NCBI GenBank assembly: GCA_964569425.1
Contig: CAZMVD010000017.1
Location: 1-53,342, forward strand
DNA: 53,342 nt
DNA from: JACQXM01 sp964569425
GTDB lineage: Bacteria > Planctomycetota > Phycisphaerae > UBA1845
Reading direction: 5' to 3'
The notes beneath the pieces were generated by a model. It had not been told where the DNA came from, searched no databases, and saw only the letters and a list, made by a program, of their open reading frames with translations. Positions 1 to 7,505 of the stretch are shown here, piece by piece (position 1 is the stretch's first letter; every line of letters begins with the position of its first letter). Position numbers and translations under genes: made by a program.

Positions 1-369
1 CACCTGGCCGCCGGTGGTGGCGATGTCTTCGACGAGCAGCACGTGGTCGGCGTCGGTAAGCTTGCCTTCGAAGGGCTTGGCCGTGCCGTAGTCTTTTTTC
101 GCATTGCGAATGATGACAAAGGGCTTGCCGGAGGCGAGCGAAGCGGCCGCAGCCAGGGCGACGCCGCCGAGTTCGGCGCCGGCGATGAGGGTGGTTTTCG
201 CATCGACTTTGGCGGCGAAGTGTTCGCCGAGGGCGCGGAGGATGTCGGGCTGGGTTTCGAAGAGGTACTTGTCGAGGTAGTACTTGCTCTTGCGGCCGGA
301 GCGGAGGGTGAAATCGCCTTCGAGATAGGCGGCTTCGCAGATGCGTTGGGCGAGGGTGCGGCGGTCCAT
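1..369 (-). CDS. pyrE: Orotate phosphoribosyltransferase (3' end cut by window)
   Basis: Transfers the ribose-5-phosphate of PRPP to orotate to make OMP, the fifth step of cytosolic UMP synthesis. The visible 123 codons hold the family's N-terminal part: a basic segment 'LRSGRKSKYYLDKY' near residues 22-35 and, at the window edge, the PRPP-binding motif 'VLLVEDIATTGGQV'. The C-terminal third lies outside the window. The ATG at 367-369 is preceded by GGAAGGAG about 10 bases upstream. The gene begins 34 bases after the purB stop on the same strand, so purB and pyrE probably form one purine/pyrimidine transcript. The identification rests on the PRPP motif and the order of conserved blocks and is fairly certain. 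Confidence 0.9.
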   Translation of the reverse strand, partial: MDRRTLAQRICEAAYLEGDFTLRSGRKSKYYLDKYLFETQPDILRALGEHFAAKVDAKTTLIAGAELGGVALAAAASLASGKPFVIIRNAKKDYGTAKPFEGKLTDADHVLLVEDIATTGGQV

Positions 370-403
370 GGTCGTTTCATTCTCCTTCCGTTGAGGCACA
401 AAC

Positions 404-1834
404 TCACACGTTCAACTCGGCGGACTGTTTGAGAGCGGCACGATAGCGTCTGCGGATGGGGGTCACGAATTCCTTGAGGAACTCTTCCACCTGCTGCGGG
501 GCGCGGCCGAGGTAGCGCGCGGGGTTCAGGACGTCGTCGAGGTCGATCCCTTGGAAAGCGGCGTCGGCGCGGAGGCGGTCGAGCAGATCGTTTTCCTTTC
601 CATCCCGTTTGACCCGCGCGGCCGCGGCGTGGGAATGGCGGCGAATGCGCTCGTGGAGGTCCTGGCGGTCGCCGCCGCGCGCCGCCGCGGCCATGAGGAT
701 GTTCTCGGTGGCCATGAAGGGCAATTCCGCACGCAGGCGGGCGGCGATGGTTTCGGGGTAGACGACCAGCCCGCGGGCGACGTTGAGGACGATGCGGAGC
801 ATGGCGTCGGTGGCGAGGAACGCCTCGGGGACGCTGAGGCGCTTGTTGGCCGAGTCGTCGAGGGTTCGTTCGAGCCATTGCTCGGCGGCGGTCTGCAACG
901 GCGAAGTGACCAGCGAAATAACGAATCGTGCCAGGCCGGTGGCACGCTCGCAGCGCATGGGGTTGCGCTTGTAGGCCATGGCGCTGGAGCCGACCTGTTC
1001 TTCTTCGAAGGGCTCTTCGATTTCCTTGAGGTTGGCGAGCAGGCGGACGTCGTTGGCGAATTTGTGGACGCCGGCGGCGATGCCCGCCAGTGTGCAGACG
1101 ACTTCGGCATCCACCTTGCGGGAATAGGTCTGACCGGTGACGGGTTCGACGGCGTCGAAACCGAATCGTTTGGCCACGTCGGCTTCCAGCCGCATCACCT
1201 TGCGGTCGTCGCCGCCGCACAGCTCCAGGAAGCTCGCCTGGGTACCGGTAGCACCCTTGATGCCGCGGAAGCGCAAGGAGGCGATGCGTCGCTCCACTTC
1301 GGCCAGATCGCGGACGAAGTCGTAGCACCACAACGCGGCGCGTTTGCCCACGGTGGTGACCTGCGCGGGCTGGTAGTGGGTGAAGCCCAGGGCCGGCAGC
1401 TTGCGGTGGCGGTGGGCAAAAGCTGCGAGTGCGTCGATGACGGCGGCCAGTTCACCGGCGATCAGGCCGAGCGCGTCGCGCATGAGGATGAGGTCGGCAT
1501 TGTCCACGATGTCGGCGCTGGTGGCGCCGAGGTGCAGGATGCCGCGGGCTTTTTGTGCGATGTCTCCCCAGGCGTGCAGGTGGGCCATGACGTCGTGCCG
1601 CAGGCGCTTCTCGTGTCGCGCGGCGGCGGCGAAGTCGATGGTTTCGAGCGTGCGTTTGAGTTCGGCGATCTGCGCCGCCGATACAGGCAGGCCGAGTCGT
1701 CGCTGGGACTCGGCCAGTGCGAGCCAGATTCGCCGCCATGTCAGGATGCGCTGCCGCGGGCCGAACAGGCGGGCCATGTCCGGTGAAGCGTAGCGATCCA
1801 CCAGGGGAGACTGATAAACTTCGTGCGGGGTCAT
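404..1834 (-). CDS. purB: Adenylosuccinate lyase
   Basis: Catalyses two beta-eliminations that release fumarate, from SAICAR and from adenylosuccinate, in purine and AMP synthesis. The protein has 476 residues, normal for the family. The fumarase/aspartase superfamily signature 'GSSAMAYKRNP' lies at residues 282-292. The other conserved blocks are 'HLGATSADIVDNAD' (101-114) and 'GFTHYQPAQVTTVGKR' (150-165), which carry the expected active-site histidine and threonine/serine positions. It lies 34 bases upstream of pyrE on the same strand. A long open frame on the opposite strand (551-1786) is a GC-bias shadow. No truncation or missing key residue is seen. Confidence 0.96.
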   Translation of the reverse strand: MTPHEVYQSPLVDRYASPDMARLFGPRQRILTWRRIWLALAESQRRLGLPVSAAQIAELKRTLETIDFAAAARHEKRLRHDVMAHLHAWGDIAQKARGILHLGATSADIVDNADLILMRDALGLIAGELAAVIDALAAFAHRHRKLPALGFTHYQPAQVTTVGKRAALWCYDFVRDLAEVERRIASLRFRGIKGATGTQASFLELCGGDDRKVMRLEADVAKRFGFDAVEPVTGQTYSRKVDAEVVCTLAGIAAGVHKFANDVRLLANLKEIEEPFEEEQVGSSAMAYKRNPMRCERATGLARFVISLVTSPLQTAAEQWLERTLDDSANKRLSVPEAFLATDAMLRIVLNVARGLVVYPETIAARLRAELPFMATENILMAAAARGGDRQDLHERIRRHSHAAAARVKRDGKENDLLDRLRADAAFQGIDLDDVLNPARYLGRAPQQVEEFLKEFVTPIRRRYRAALKQSAELNV

Positions 1835-1992
1835 TCGGTCGGACAGTTGCCGGGAGGTACACTCATGCGCGGCCGACCGCCGGCCCCGCGGCGCTTATTC
1901 TATGGATTCGCGGGCCGCGGGCTACTGCGGGACAAAGGGAGCGGCCGATGACAGGATGGGGCTCGCGATAGTCCAAAGGAAAGTATCATGGC

Positions 1993-3561
1993 ATGCGTGG
2001 TGCCGGGGGGCTTGGATTGAGAATCGTGTTATTCATCGGTGGCGCGATCGGATTCTCGGGAGTCGGACTGCGCCCTGCGAAGCCAGAGCGTTTCGGGCAG
2101 CGCGGGGGCGCTTTGTGCCGTGCCTTCGGTGAGGCTTGTGCGTTCGTGTGTCTCGCCGCCTCGGGTGCGTGTGTTCCGGGCGACGCCGGGATGGTGCCGG
2201 GCAACGGTACCCCCTTGATGGTGATGGCAAGTGCGGACACGCCGACGATTGTGGTCGGCGCCGCGGTGACGCTGCGTGCGGAGGTGAGCGGAGGGGCGCC
2301 GCCGTACCTGTTTCGCTGGGATCAGAACGGCGGTCCGGCGGATGTGGCGCTGGCGGACGCAACGGCGGCGTCCATTATGACGCCGGTGCTGACGGTATCG
2401 GGGCGGTACGTGTTTCGCGTGTCGGTCACCGACGGCGCGGGCCGGCGGGAGACGGCGTTCGCCGCCGTGGAGGCGGGGGCAGCGTTGACGGTCGACCTGC
2501 AAACGGACATGCGCGCGCTGTTTGAAGGCACCGCGGCGACAATGACGGCGACGGTGGAGGGGGTGAATGCGCCGTTCACGTTCGCCTGGGAACTGGCGAA
2601 CGGGCCGGTGGCGCTGGACCTGTCGGGCGAAACCGAGGCGGCGCTGACCACGGCGCCGCTGACGACGGGGGGAATGTACACGTTTCGCGTCACGGCGCGG
2701 GACAGCGCCGGGTTCGAAGAAAGCGACACGGTGGAAATCTCCGTTGACTCGGCGGTCAGTGTTTCGATGCCGCCGCTGGCGGTGCGCGGGGAGCCGGTGG
2801 GGTTGACGGCAACCGTGGAAACACCGGCCGAAGGGGTGACACTTCTGTGGGAAACGCTCACCGGATCGGCGGAGTTCGACGACGCCACCTCGGCCACGCC
2901 GCAAATCACGGTGACGGAAGGCGACACGCTGGAAATTCGGCTGACGTTGTTTGTTCCAGTGGAGGGGCAGGACGCGGCGGAGGTCGTGCGCGAGGTAGCG
3001 CTGGTGGCCGTGGCCGATCTGCGCCCGCGGGTACGGGTGACCACCAACTTCGGCGCCTTTGTCATTGAGCTGGATGGGGATGCGGCACCGGGACACACGG
3101 TAAACTTTTTGCGCTACGTGGACGAGCAGTTCTTCGACGGGCTGCTGTTTCATCGCAATGCCTGCACGCCGGACAGCGTAACCCGGGAGTGCATGGCGCC
3201 GTTCGTGCTCCAGGGGGGCGGCTACCAGCGGGTGAACGGCGAGCTTGTGTTGAAGGAGCCGACGCACGACCCGGTTGTCTCCGAGTCGCCAAACGGCTTG
3301 AGCAACGGAACGGTGTATTCGGTGTCGCTGGCGCTGAGCGGCAGCGATCGCAATTCGGGCACCACGCAACTTTTCATCAACCTGGCGGACAACAGCTTCC
3401 TGGACGGGCAAGGTTTCACGGTGTTCGGGCTGGTGGTGGAGGGGCGCGCCGTGGTGGACGCGATCGTGGCGATGGAAACCACAGACAGTCCGATCATTCC
3501 GGGGGAGGTGTCCTTACCGGTGGCAGACGTTATCATGGAGGCGGTGAGGCGGGTTGAATAG
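1993..3561 (+). CDS. Secreted Ig-like protein with C-terminal cyclophilin-type peptidyl-prolyl isomerase domain
   Basis: Residues from about 346 to the end match cyclophilins: 'VRVTTNFGAFVIELDGDAAP', 'TVNFLRYVDEQFFDGLLFHR', 'FVLQGGGY' and 'QLFINLADNSFLDGQGFTVFG'. Such domains catalyse prolyl cis-trans isomerisation. The catalytic Arg of 'FHR' and the Gln/Phe of 'QLFIN' are present. The region before it (about 75-335) is two or three Ig/PKD-like beta domains ('GGAPPYLFRWDQNGG', 'GVNAPFTFAWELANG'), so the product probably works outside the cytoplasm. The start is uncertain. The ATG at 1993 gives a long N-terminus, while a TTG near 2115 would give a short hydrophobic leader ending in 'LAASGAC', a weak lipobox. 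No operon partner is visible. Confidence 0.82.
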   Translation: MRGAGGLGLRIVLFIGGAIGFSGVGLRPAKPERFGQRGGALCRAFGEACAFVCLAASGACVPGDAGMVPGNGTPLMVMASADTPTIVVGAAVTLRAEVSGGAPPYLFRWDQNGGPADVALADATAASIMTPVLTVSGRYVFRVSVTDGAGRRETAFAAVEAGAALTVDLQTDMRALFEGTAATMTATVEGVNAPFTFAWELANGPVALDLSGETEAALTTAPLTTGGMYTFRVTARDSAGFEESDTVEISVDSAVSVSMPPLAVRGEPVGLTATVETPAEGVTLLWETLTGSAEFDDATSATPQITVTEGDTLEIRLTLFVPVEGQDAAEVVREVALVAVADLRPRVRVTTNFGAFVIELDGDAAPGHTVNFLRYVDEQFFDGLLFHRNACTPDSVTRECMAPFVLQGGGYQRVNGELVLKEPTHDPVVSESPNGLSNGTVYSVSLALSGSDRNSGTTQLFINLADNSFLDGQGFTVFGLVVEGRAVVDAIVAMETTDSPIIPGEVSLPVADVIMEAVRRVE

Positions 3562-3565
3562 CAGA

Positions 3566-3720
3566 GCGAATGGCTAACGAAGAATGACGAATGGCGACTG
3601 ACGGAACGGTCGACGAAGCAAGGGGGAAGGCGAGAGGCGTGAGGCGAGTGCGCCATCGGAAATCGACGATTGGTAATTCGCAATTTGCATTCCGCAATCC
3701 GCAATCCACAATCCGAGATT
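3566..3720. repeat. Compound short-word intergenic repeat
   Basis: The spacer before prfB is made of iterated short words. It starts with 'GCGAATGGC...GAATGACGAATGG' (3566-3600), followed by 'GGCGAGAGGCGTGAGGCGAG' (3627-3649). It ends with 'AATTCGCAATTTGCATTCCG' and three 'CAATCC' words (3655-3720). The same word families recur at 14701-14812, 22939-23032, 32145-32413 and 41796-41832, in different order and orientation. No coding potential is seen. Confidence 0.6.
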
Positions 3721-3734
3721 AAGGCAGGAGTTTC

Positions 3735-4857
3735 ATGACTTACGAGAATCCCCGGTCCACTTGGGACGATCTTTCGGCCCGGATCAACGCGATCCGGGAC
3801 TCTCTTTGACCTGCCCGCCAAACTCGAAGGCCTCGCCGTCGTGGAGCGCGCGATGGCCCAACACGATTTCTGGGACAATCCGGAGGCCGCCCGGCAGACG
3901 GTGGGGCGGCTCAAATCGCTCAAGGCGGTGATCGACCCGGTGCGCCGCCTTTCGGCCGCGGCCGAGAACCTGGGGGCCATGCTCGACCTGCTGGACGAAG
4001 GGCACGACGCGGAGGTGCGCGCGGAGCTTGACCGCGAATTGGCGGCGCTGGAAAAGGACGTGGACCACGTCGAGCTGCTCACGCTGCTTTCCGGGCCGAA
4101 CGACACGCGGAATTGCTATTTCAGCATTCAGGCGGGCACGGGGGGCGACGACGCGTGCGACTGGGCGGAAATGCTGCTGCGGCTCTACCTGCGCTACTTC
4201 GAGCGCAATGAGTTTGAGGTGGAAGAGCTGTCTATGCGCGAGGGGGAAAACGCGGGCATTCAGTCGTGCAGCCTGCTGGTCAAGGCGCCCCATGCCTACG
4301 GCTATCTTTCGTGCGAGATTGGCGTACACCGGCTGGTGCGCATTTCGCCGTTCAGCGGGCAGGGGAAGCGTGAGACCAGCTTCGCCGCGGTGGACGTGCA
4401 GCCGGAACTGGACGACTTCGACATCGAGATCGACTGGGACAAGGAGGTCCGCGAGGACACCTACCGTGCCGGGGGCAAGGGCGGGCAGCACGTCAACAAG
4501 ACTTCGTCGGCGGTGCGCCTCACGCATCTGCCCACCGGGCTGGTGGCACAGTGTCAGAGTGAGCGCTCGCAACACAAGAACCGGGCGCAAGCGAGAAAAA
4601 TGCTCGCAGCGAGGCTCTACCAGATGGAGCAGGCCAAGCGCGACAGCGAACTTGCGAAAATATACAGCGAGAAGGGGCAGATCGGCTGGGGCAACGCCAT
4701 CCGCAGCTACTTCCTTTATCCCGAGCAGCGGGTGAAGGACGCGCGCACCGGCGAGGTGACGTCGAACACGGACGGCGTGCTGGACGGTGAGATTCAGCCG
4801 TTCATCGACGCGGAACTGCGGCGCCGCGCAGCGCAGCGGCACGCGGCGACGACGTAG
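3735..4857 (+). CDS. prfB: Peptide chain release factor 2, made by programmed +1 frameshift
   Basis: RF2 recognises UGA and UAA stop codons and triggers peptide release. The gene is in two frames. The ATG at 3735 (preceded by GGCAGGAG) opens 24 codons ending CTT, then an in-frame TGA at 3807-3809. The +1 frame resumes with GAC at 3808 and runs to 4857. The joined product is 373 residues, matching the family (365 in E. coli). The stop-recognition tripeptide SPF falls at 204-206 and the catalytic GGQ at 249-251, each within one position of E. coli RF2. The residue matching E. coli 246 is Ala, as in most bacteria. Annotating only from the GTG at 3841 would lose the regulatory leader. Identification is very secure. 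Confidence 0.97.
3804..3810 (+). other. prfB +1 programmed frameshift site (CTT TGA C)
   Basis: The heptamer CTTTGAC is the classic RF2 autoregulatory slip site. Peptidyl-tRNA(Leu) on CUU re-pairs on UUU while the ribosome waits at UGA, so low RF2 favours RF2 synthesis. Three bases upstream of CTT the sequence is CGGGAC instead of the usual AGGGGG. The internal Shine-Dalgarno-like stimulator is therefore weak here, with about four possible pairs (GGGA with UCCU). Confidence 0.93.
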
Positions 4858-4878
4858 CCACGGTACCCGGCCACAGGC

Positions 4879-5238
4879 CTAGCTCTGGACTAGGATTTTG
4901 AAGCCGCCGTAGAGCATCCGCTTGCAGTCGAAGGGGACGTTCTTAGGGTCGACCATGGCGGCGATGCGCGGGTCGTTCATGATTTTGGCGTTGACGCGAT
5001 CGCGGTGCGCCTTGGACTTGTAGACGATCCAGGAGAAGACCACGGTCTCGCCCGGCTTGGTCTTGAGCGCCTTGGGAAAGGGCACGCCGCACTGGACGTT
5101 GAGGTCGTCGCCGGCGCACTCGCGATACTCCAGGGCGCCATACTCGCGCCAGATCTTGCTCGCCTTCCGCGCGATGCGGCGGTAGGCGGGCAGATTCTTC
5201 ACCGGGACGGGAAGGACGAAACCATCGACGTAAGGCAT
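4879..5238 (-). CDS. DUF1428 family protein (YbaA-like)
   Basis: A 119-residue soluble protein that matches the DUF1428/YbaA family over its full length. It begins 'MPYVDGFVLPVP' and has the block 'WREYGALEYRECAGDDL', the segment 'FSWIVYKSKAHRDRVNAKIM' and an ending 'CKRMLYGGFKILV'. The family belongs to the ferredoxin-like dimeric alpha/beta barrel group; its biochemical role is not established. GGAGATCCCCC precedes the ATG. It converges with prfB, with only 21 bases between the stops, and no obvious terminator lies in that gap. The next gene upstream on the same strand starts 168 bases away, so it may be transcribed alone. Confidence 0.85.
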   Translation of the reverse strand: MPYVDGFVLPVPVKNLPAYRRIARKASKIWREYGALEYRECAGDDLNVQCGVPFPKALKTKPGETVVFSWIVYKSKAHRDRVNAKIMNDPRIAAMVDPKNVPFDCKRMLYGGFKILVQS

Positions 5239-5406
5239 GGGGGATCTCCATTGATTAGAAGTTCGGCATCATCCGTTCGGTGGCCACGGCAAGGAGAGCC
5301 ATCGTTGAGCAAAGCTGGGCCTTGGGCGATCGAGTGTGATTTACATTTTTCAGACACCTGTAACGATAGCGGTTCTCCGGGCCGATTCCAAGTCATGCAG
5401 GTGTAC

Positions 5407-5862
5407 TCAAGTGGATCCGACGGCTCGCGCAAGCACGACCGCCATGCTCCCGTAGACCGGCCCCTCAATGGCTCTAAGTTCGTGTGCGATGTCAATTTGC
5501 CGGCCAAGCTTGCTCGTCCACCACCCATCGGGAAGCTGGCGTGCTGCGTGTGTGGGCGTTGTGCCGGCTGTGGCAAAGATCGCGATCTTCTGTCTTCCCG
5601 ATTCAACGGTATCATCGGTCGGGTCTACATAGCCGAGCAGGGCGAAGGCCCGCCGAAATGACTCCATCGACTCGTTCCTCGGAATGGTCGCGGGCCAGTA
5701 GGTCTGCCCCTGTGAGTCCGGCCACCACCAGCGTTCGGTATCCTCGGCTGCCCATGCGATGCAATTGTAATCGTTATCGGCAAGACTCGTGGGTCGGCAG
5801 TTTGCTTCGTTGAGTAACGGGAAGCTCAGCCGCAACTTGTCAAGCCAGTCGCCAGCCGTCAT
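5407..5862 (-). CDS. Conserved hypothetical protein with NCIAWA / WWWP motifs (DUF7689-like)
   Basis: A 151-residue protein, third gene of a three-gene minus-strand operon. It carries 'NDYNCIAWAAEDTERWWWP' near residues 29-47, then 'YWPATIPRNESMESFRRAF', a short segment 'KIAIFATAGTTPTHAARQL' and 'DGWWTSKLG'. I recognise this as a widespread uncharacterised family; the conserved Cys and His could suggest a papain-like or NlpC-like fold, but that is only inference. The ATG at 5862 overlaps the stop of the upstream gene as ATGA, so translation is probably coupled, and longer upstream reading frames are not needed. Base composition (about 50-55% GC) is lower than that of the flanking genes, hinting at transfer. 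Confidence 0.75.
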   Translation of the reverse strand: MTAGDWLDKLRLSFPLLNEANCRPTSLADNDYNCIAWAAEDTERWWWPDSQGQTYWPATIPRNESMESFRRAFALLGYVDPTDDTVESGRQKIAIFATAGTTPTHAARQLPDGWWTSKLGRQIDIAHELRAIEGPVYGSMAVVLARAVGST

Positions 5863-6329
5863 GCGGTCGTGATCCCCTTTTGTTCGCCCCAGCGGAGCCA
5901 GGCCGTTGTCATCTTGCTGACGACACCGCGGTCTGCCGCGGGAACCGGATCTTCGTCGGAAACGGCTTTCAGCGCCCAAAACCAGTGACCGCCATTCGTC
6001 CGAAGATCCTCCAGGATCATGGGGAGTGCAGCGGGCCCCATGCCGATGATTGCCTGGTAGGCCGGATGAACGGCGATTTCCGTCGTAGAGGAAACGAACT
6101 GCGTCTCCTCGCGCCATCGGCGAAGGAGTCGATCGAAGCGCTTTTGGAGAGATTCCCGAACGCTGGATGCGGGTGAATCGAGGGACTCACGTGCATCACC
6201 CAGGTACTTGTCCAATTCCAAAGATTGGAGGCTGGCCCCGCATGGTGATGTAGCGAGCAGAGTGCCGACGAATACAGCGGGAACCCGCACCCGCGAGGGG
6301 ACAGTCCGGGAAGTCGGGCTTGGACTCAT
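5859..6329 (-). CDS. Conserved hypothetical protein, middle gene of accessory operon
   Basis: A 156-residue protein of unknown function. After a variable N-terminus the middle is helical and charged ('LQKRFDRLLRRWREETQFV'). The conserved C-terminal part reads 'HPAYQAIIGMGPAALPMIL' and 'WFWALKAVSDEDPVP' and ends in a 'WLRWGEQKGI' block. Similar proteins are common beside the NCIAWA family, which is also the case here. Both ends overlap neighbours by ATGA: its ATG overlaps the TIGR04255-like stop and its stop overlaps the next start. The three genes are therefore one translationally coupled unit. The function is not known, and a role in DNA or nucleotide metabolism or in defence would be speculation. 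Confidence 0.72.
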   Translation of the reverse strand: MSPSPTSRTVPSRVRVPAVFVGTLLATSPCGASLQSLELDKYLGDARESLDSPASSVRESLQKRFDRLLRRWREETQFVSSTTEIAVHPAYQAIIGMGPAALPMILEDLRTNGGHWFWALKAVSDEDPVPAADRGVVSKMTTAWLRWGEQKGITTA

Positions 6330-7057
6330 TTGAATTGCTCCAAGGCCTGAGGCGAAAGACTTTCAAAAAATAACTTGTTCTTTACCTCGCGCAGTTGTTC
6401 AAGCCTTGACCATGCTTCGCTTTCGGTAATCCCCTCGGGAGTTGCAGACATGACGTCAATATCAAACGTGCACTCTTGAGTATTCTCGCGCAATGCCTGA
6501 GTCACGAGCGCGAGGCACTCCGATTGCTCAAACGGGATGGCGACACGTAAGAGGAAACCGGCCACCTGTTGGGGCAGTGATGCCGCGATTGAAAACGTCG
6601 TCGAAAACGTTTTGTCGAAAGGCTCTCCCGACGGCAGCGGAATTCGATTAATGAACCGAGTGGCGACCCGTACGATCTTCTGCGGTTGTGCCACATTGGC
6701 GTACGAGTGCCAGAGCGCCATTGCCCGAGCCTGAAGGTCGTTCCACGTCGTATAGGGATGCAGGCGAGAGACAGTACACCCGTCCAGGCGTAACTGGACC
6801 ACCCATCGTTGGTCGGCGGAACGCAGAATCACACCCATCGGCACCGGCGGCGAACCTGAAAGCGTCATCCCGCTTTCCGGCGAAAACTGAATTCGACCCT
6901 GTTGGCTCCGAAGTTCCTCGCGCGAAGGGAAGTCGGCTGCCAACTCGTCCCCCGCACGTTTCAGCATGTCGACCGAAACACCGGTAGATCGTTCAACAGT
7001 AAAGTCGATTAGCCCTTCAATGATCGGGGCTTTGCTTAGATGCTGCCATGAACCCAT
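6326..7057 (-). CDS. TIGR04255-like family protein
   Basis: A 243-residue protein starting 'MGSWQHLSKAPIIEGLIDF'. The opening 'L.KAPI.E.LIDF' block, the 'SRLHPYTTWNDLQARAMALW' middle block and the ending 'LFFESLSPQALEQF' are typical of TIGR04255, a sporadically distributed family of unknown function. An open frame extends upstream to 7264, but the family's conserved N-terminus begins at this ATG, so 7057 is the preferred start. It is the first gene of a coupled three-gene operon. Lower GC than the rest of the window and patchy distribution of the family suggest a transferred cassette. The family call is by motif memory, not by a profile search. Confidence 0.72.
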   Translation of the reverse strand: MGSWQHLSKAPIIEGLIDFTVERSTGVSVDMLKRAGDELAADFPSREELRSQQGRIQFSPESGMTLSGSPPVPMGVILRSADQRWVVQLRLDGCTVSRLHPYTTWNDLQARAMALWHSYANVAQPQKIVRVATRFINRIPLPSGEPFDKTFSTTFSIAASLPQQVAGFLLRVAIPFEQSECLALVTQALRENTQECTFDIDVMSATPEGITESEAWSRLEQLREVKNKLFFESLSPQALEQFK

Positions 7058-7505
7058 GAGAATCGCAGGCTCCGAAGTTGCCAGAGATTCTATCCTAGCG
7101 ACGAAGCCTCTCGCCGTCTCCCGCGTACGTAACAGCCGAAGCCGATAAAACAAAACGCAGCCAAGAGGGTACCAAGAGGCCGCCGTTCCCTCAACATGGA
7201 GCGACTTCCCCCCCGCTGTGGTAAGAGCACTCTGGACGCAACAGAGCCTTTGTCCCAGCCTCAAGATAAGCGACCGGCAGATTCATTGCAGCGGCGCGGG
7301 CACAAGCCGGTGCAGCGGGGGCAGGTCGGCTGAGGTATTCGTTTGCCGGTTGGGAGAAGGAACGCTATCGTCCTGAAGTTCAGGAATGTACCTGCGGCCC
7401 GCATGACAGGTGTCTTGCAGGGACTGCGCGTCGCGGCCTCTCAATGCCAGGGGCTTGCCGGTCAGGGTAGTTGAATGCACGCAAGAAACGAGGAGGAAAC
7501 GAAAC
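7058..7505. other. Divergent intergenic region between accessory operon and aldehyde dehydrogenase
   Basis: About 450 bases between divergent genes. It must hold the promoters of both. I see no convincing -35/-10 pair, RNA gene or repeat. The only clear signal is the ribosome-binding site GAGGAGG at about 7490-7496 for the dehydrogenase. Confidence 0.4.

Noticed and set aside
3841..4857. prfB annotated from the GTG at 3841 only
   Set aside because: The upstream 24-codon frame with a ribosome site and the CTTTGAC slip site fits RF2 exactly, so the full gene begins at 3735.
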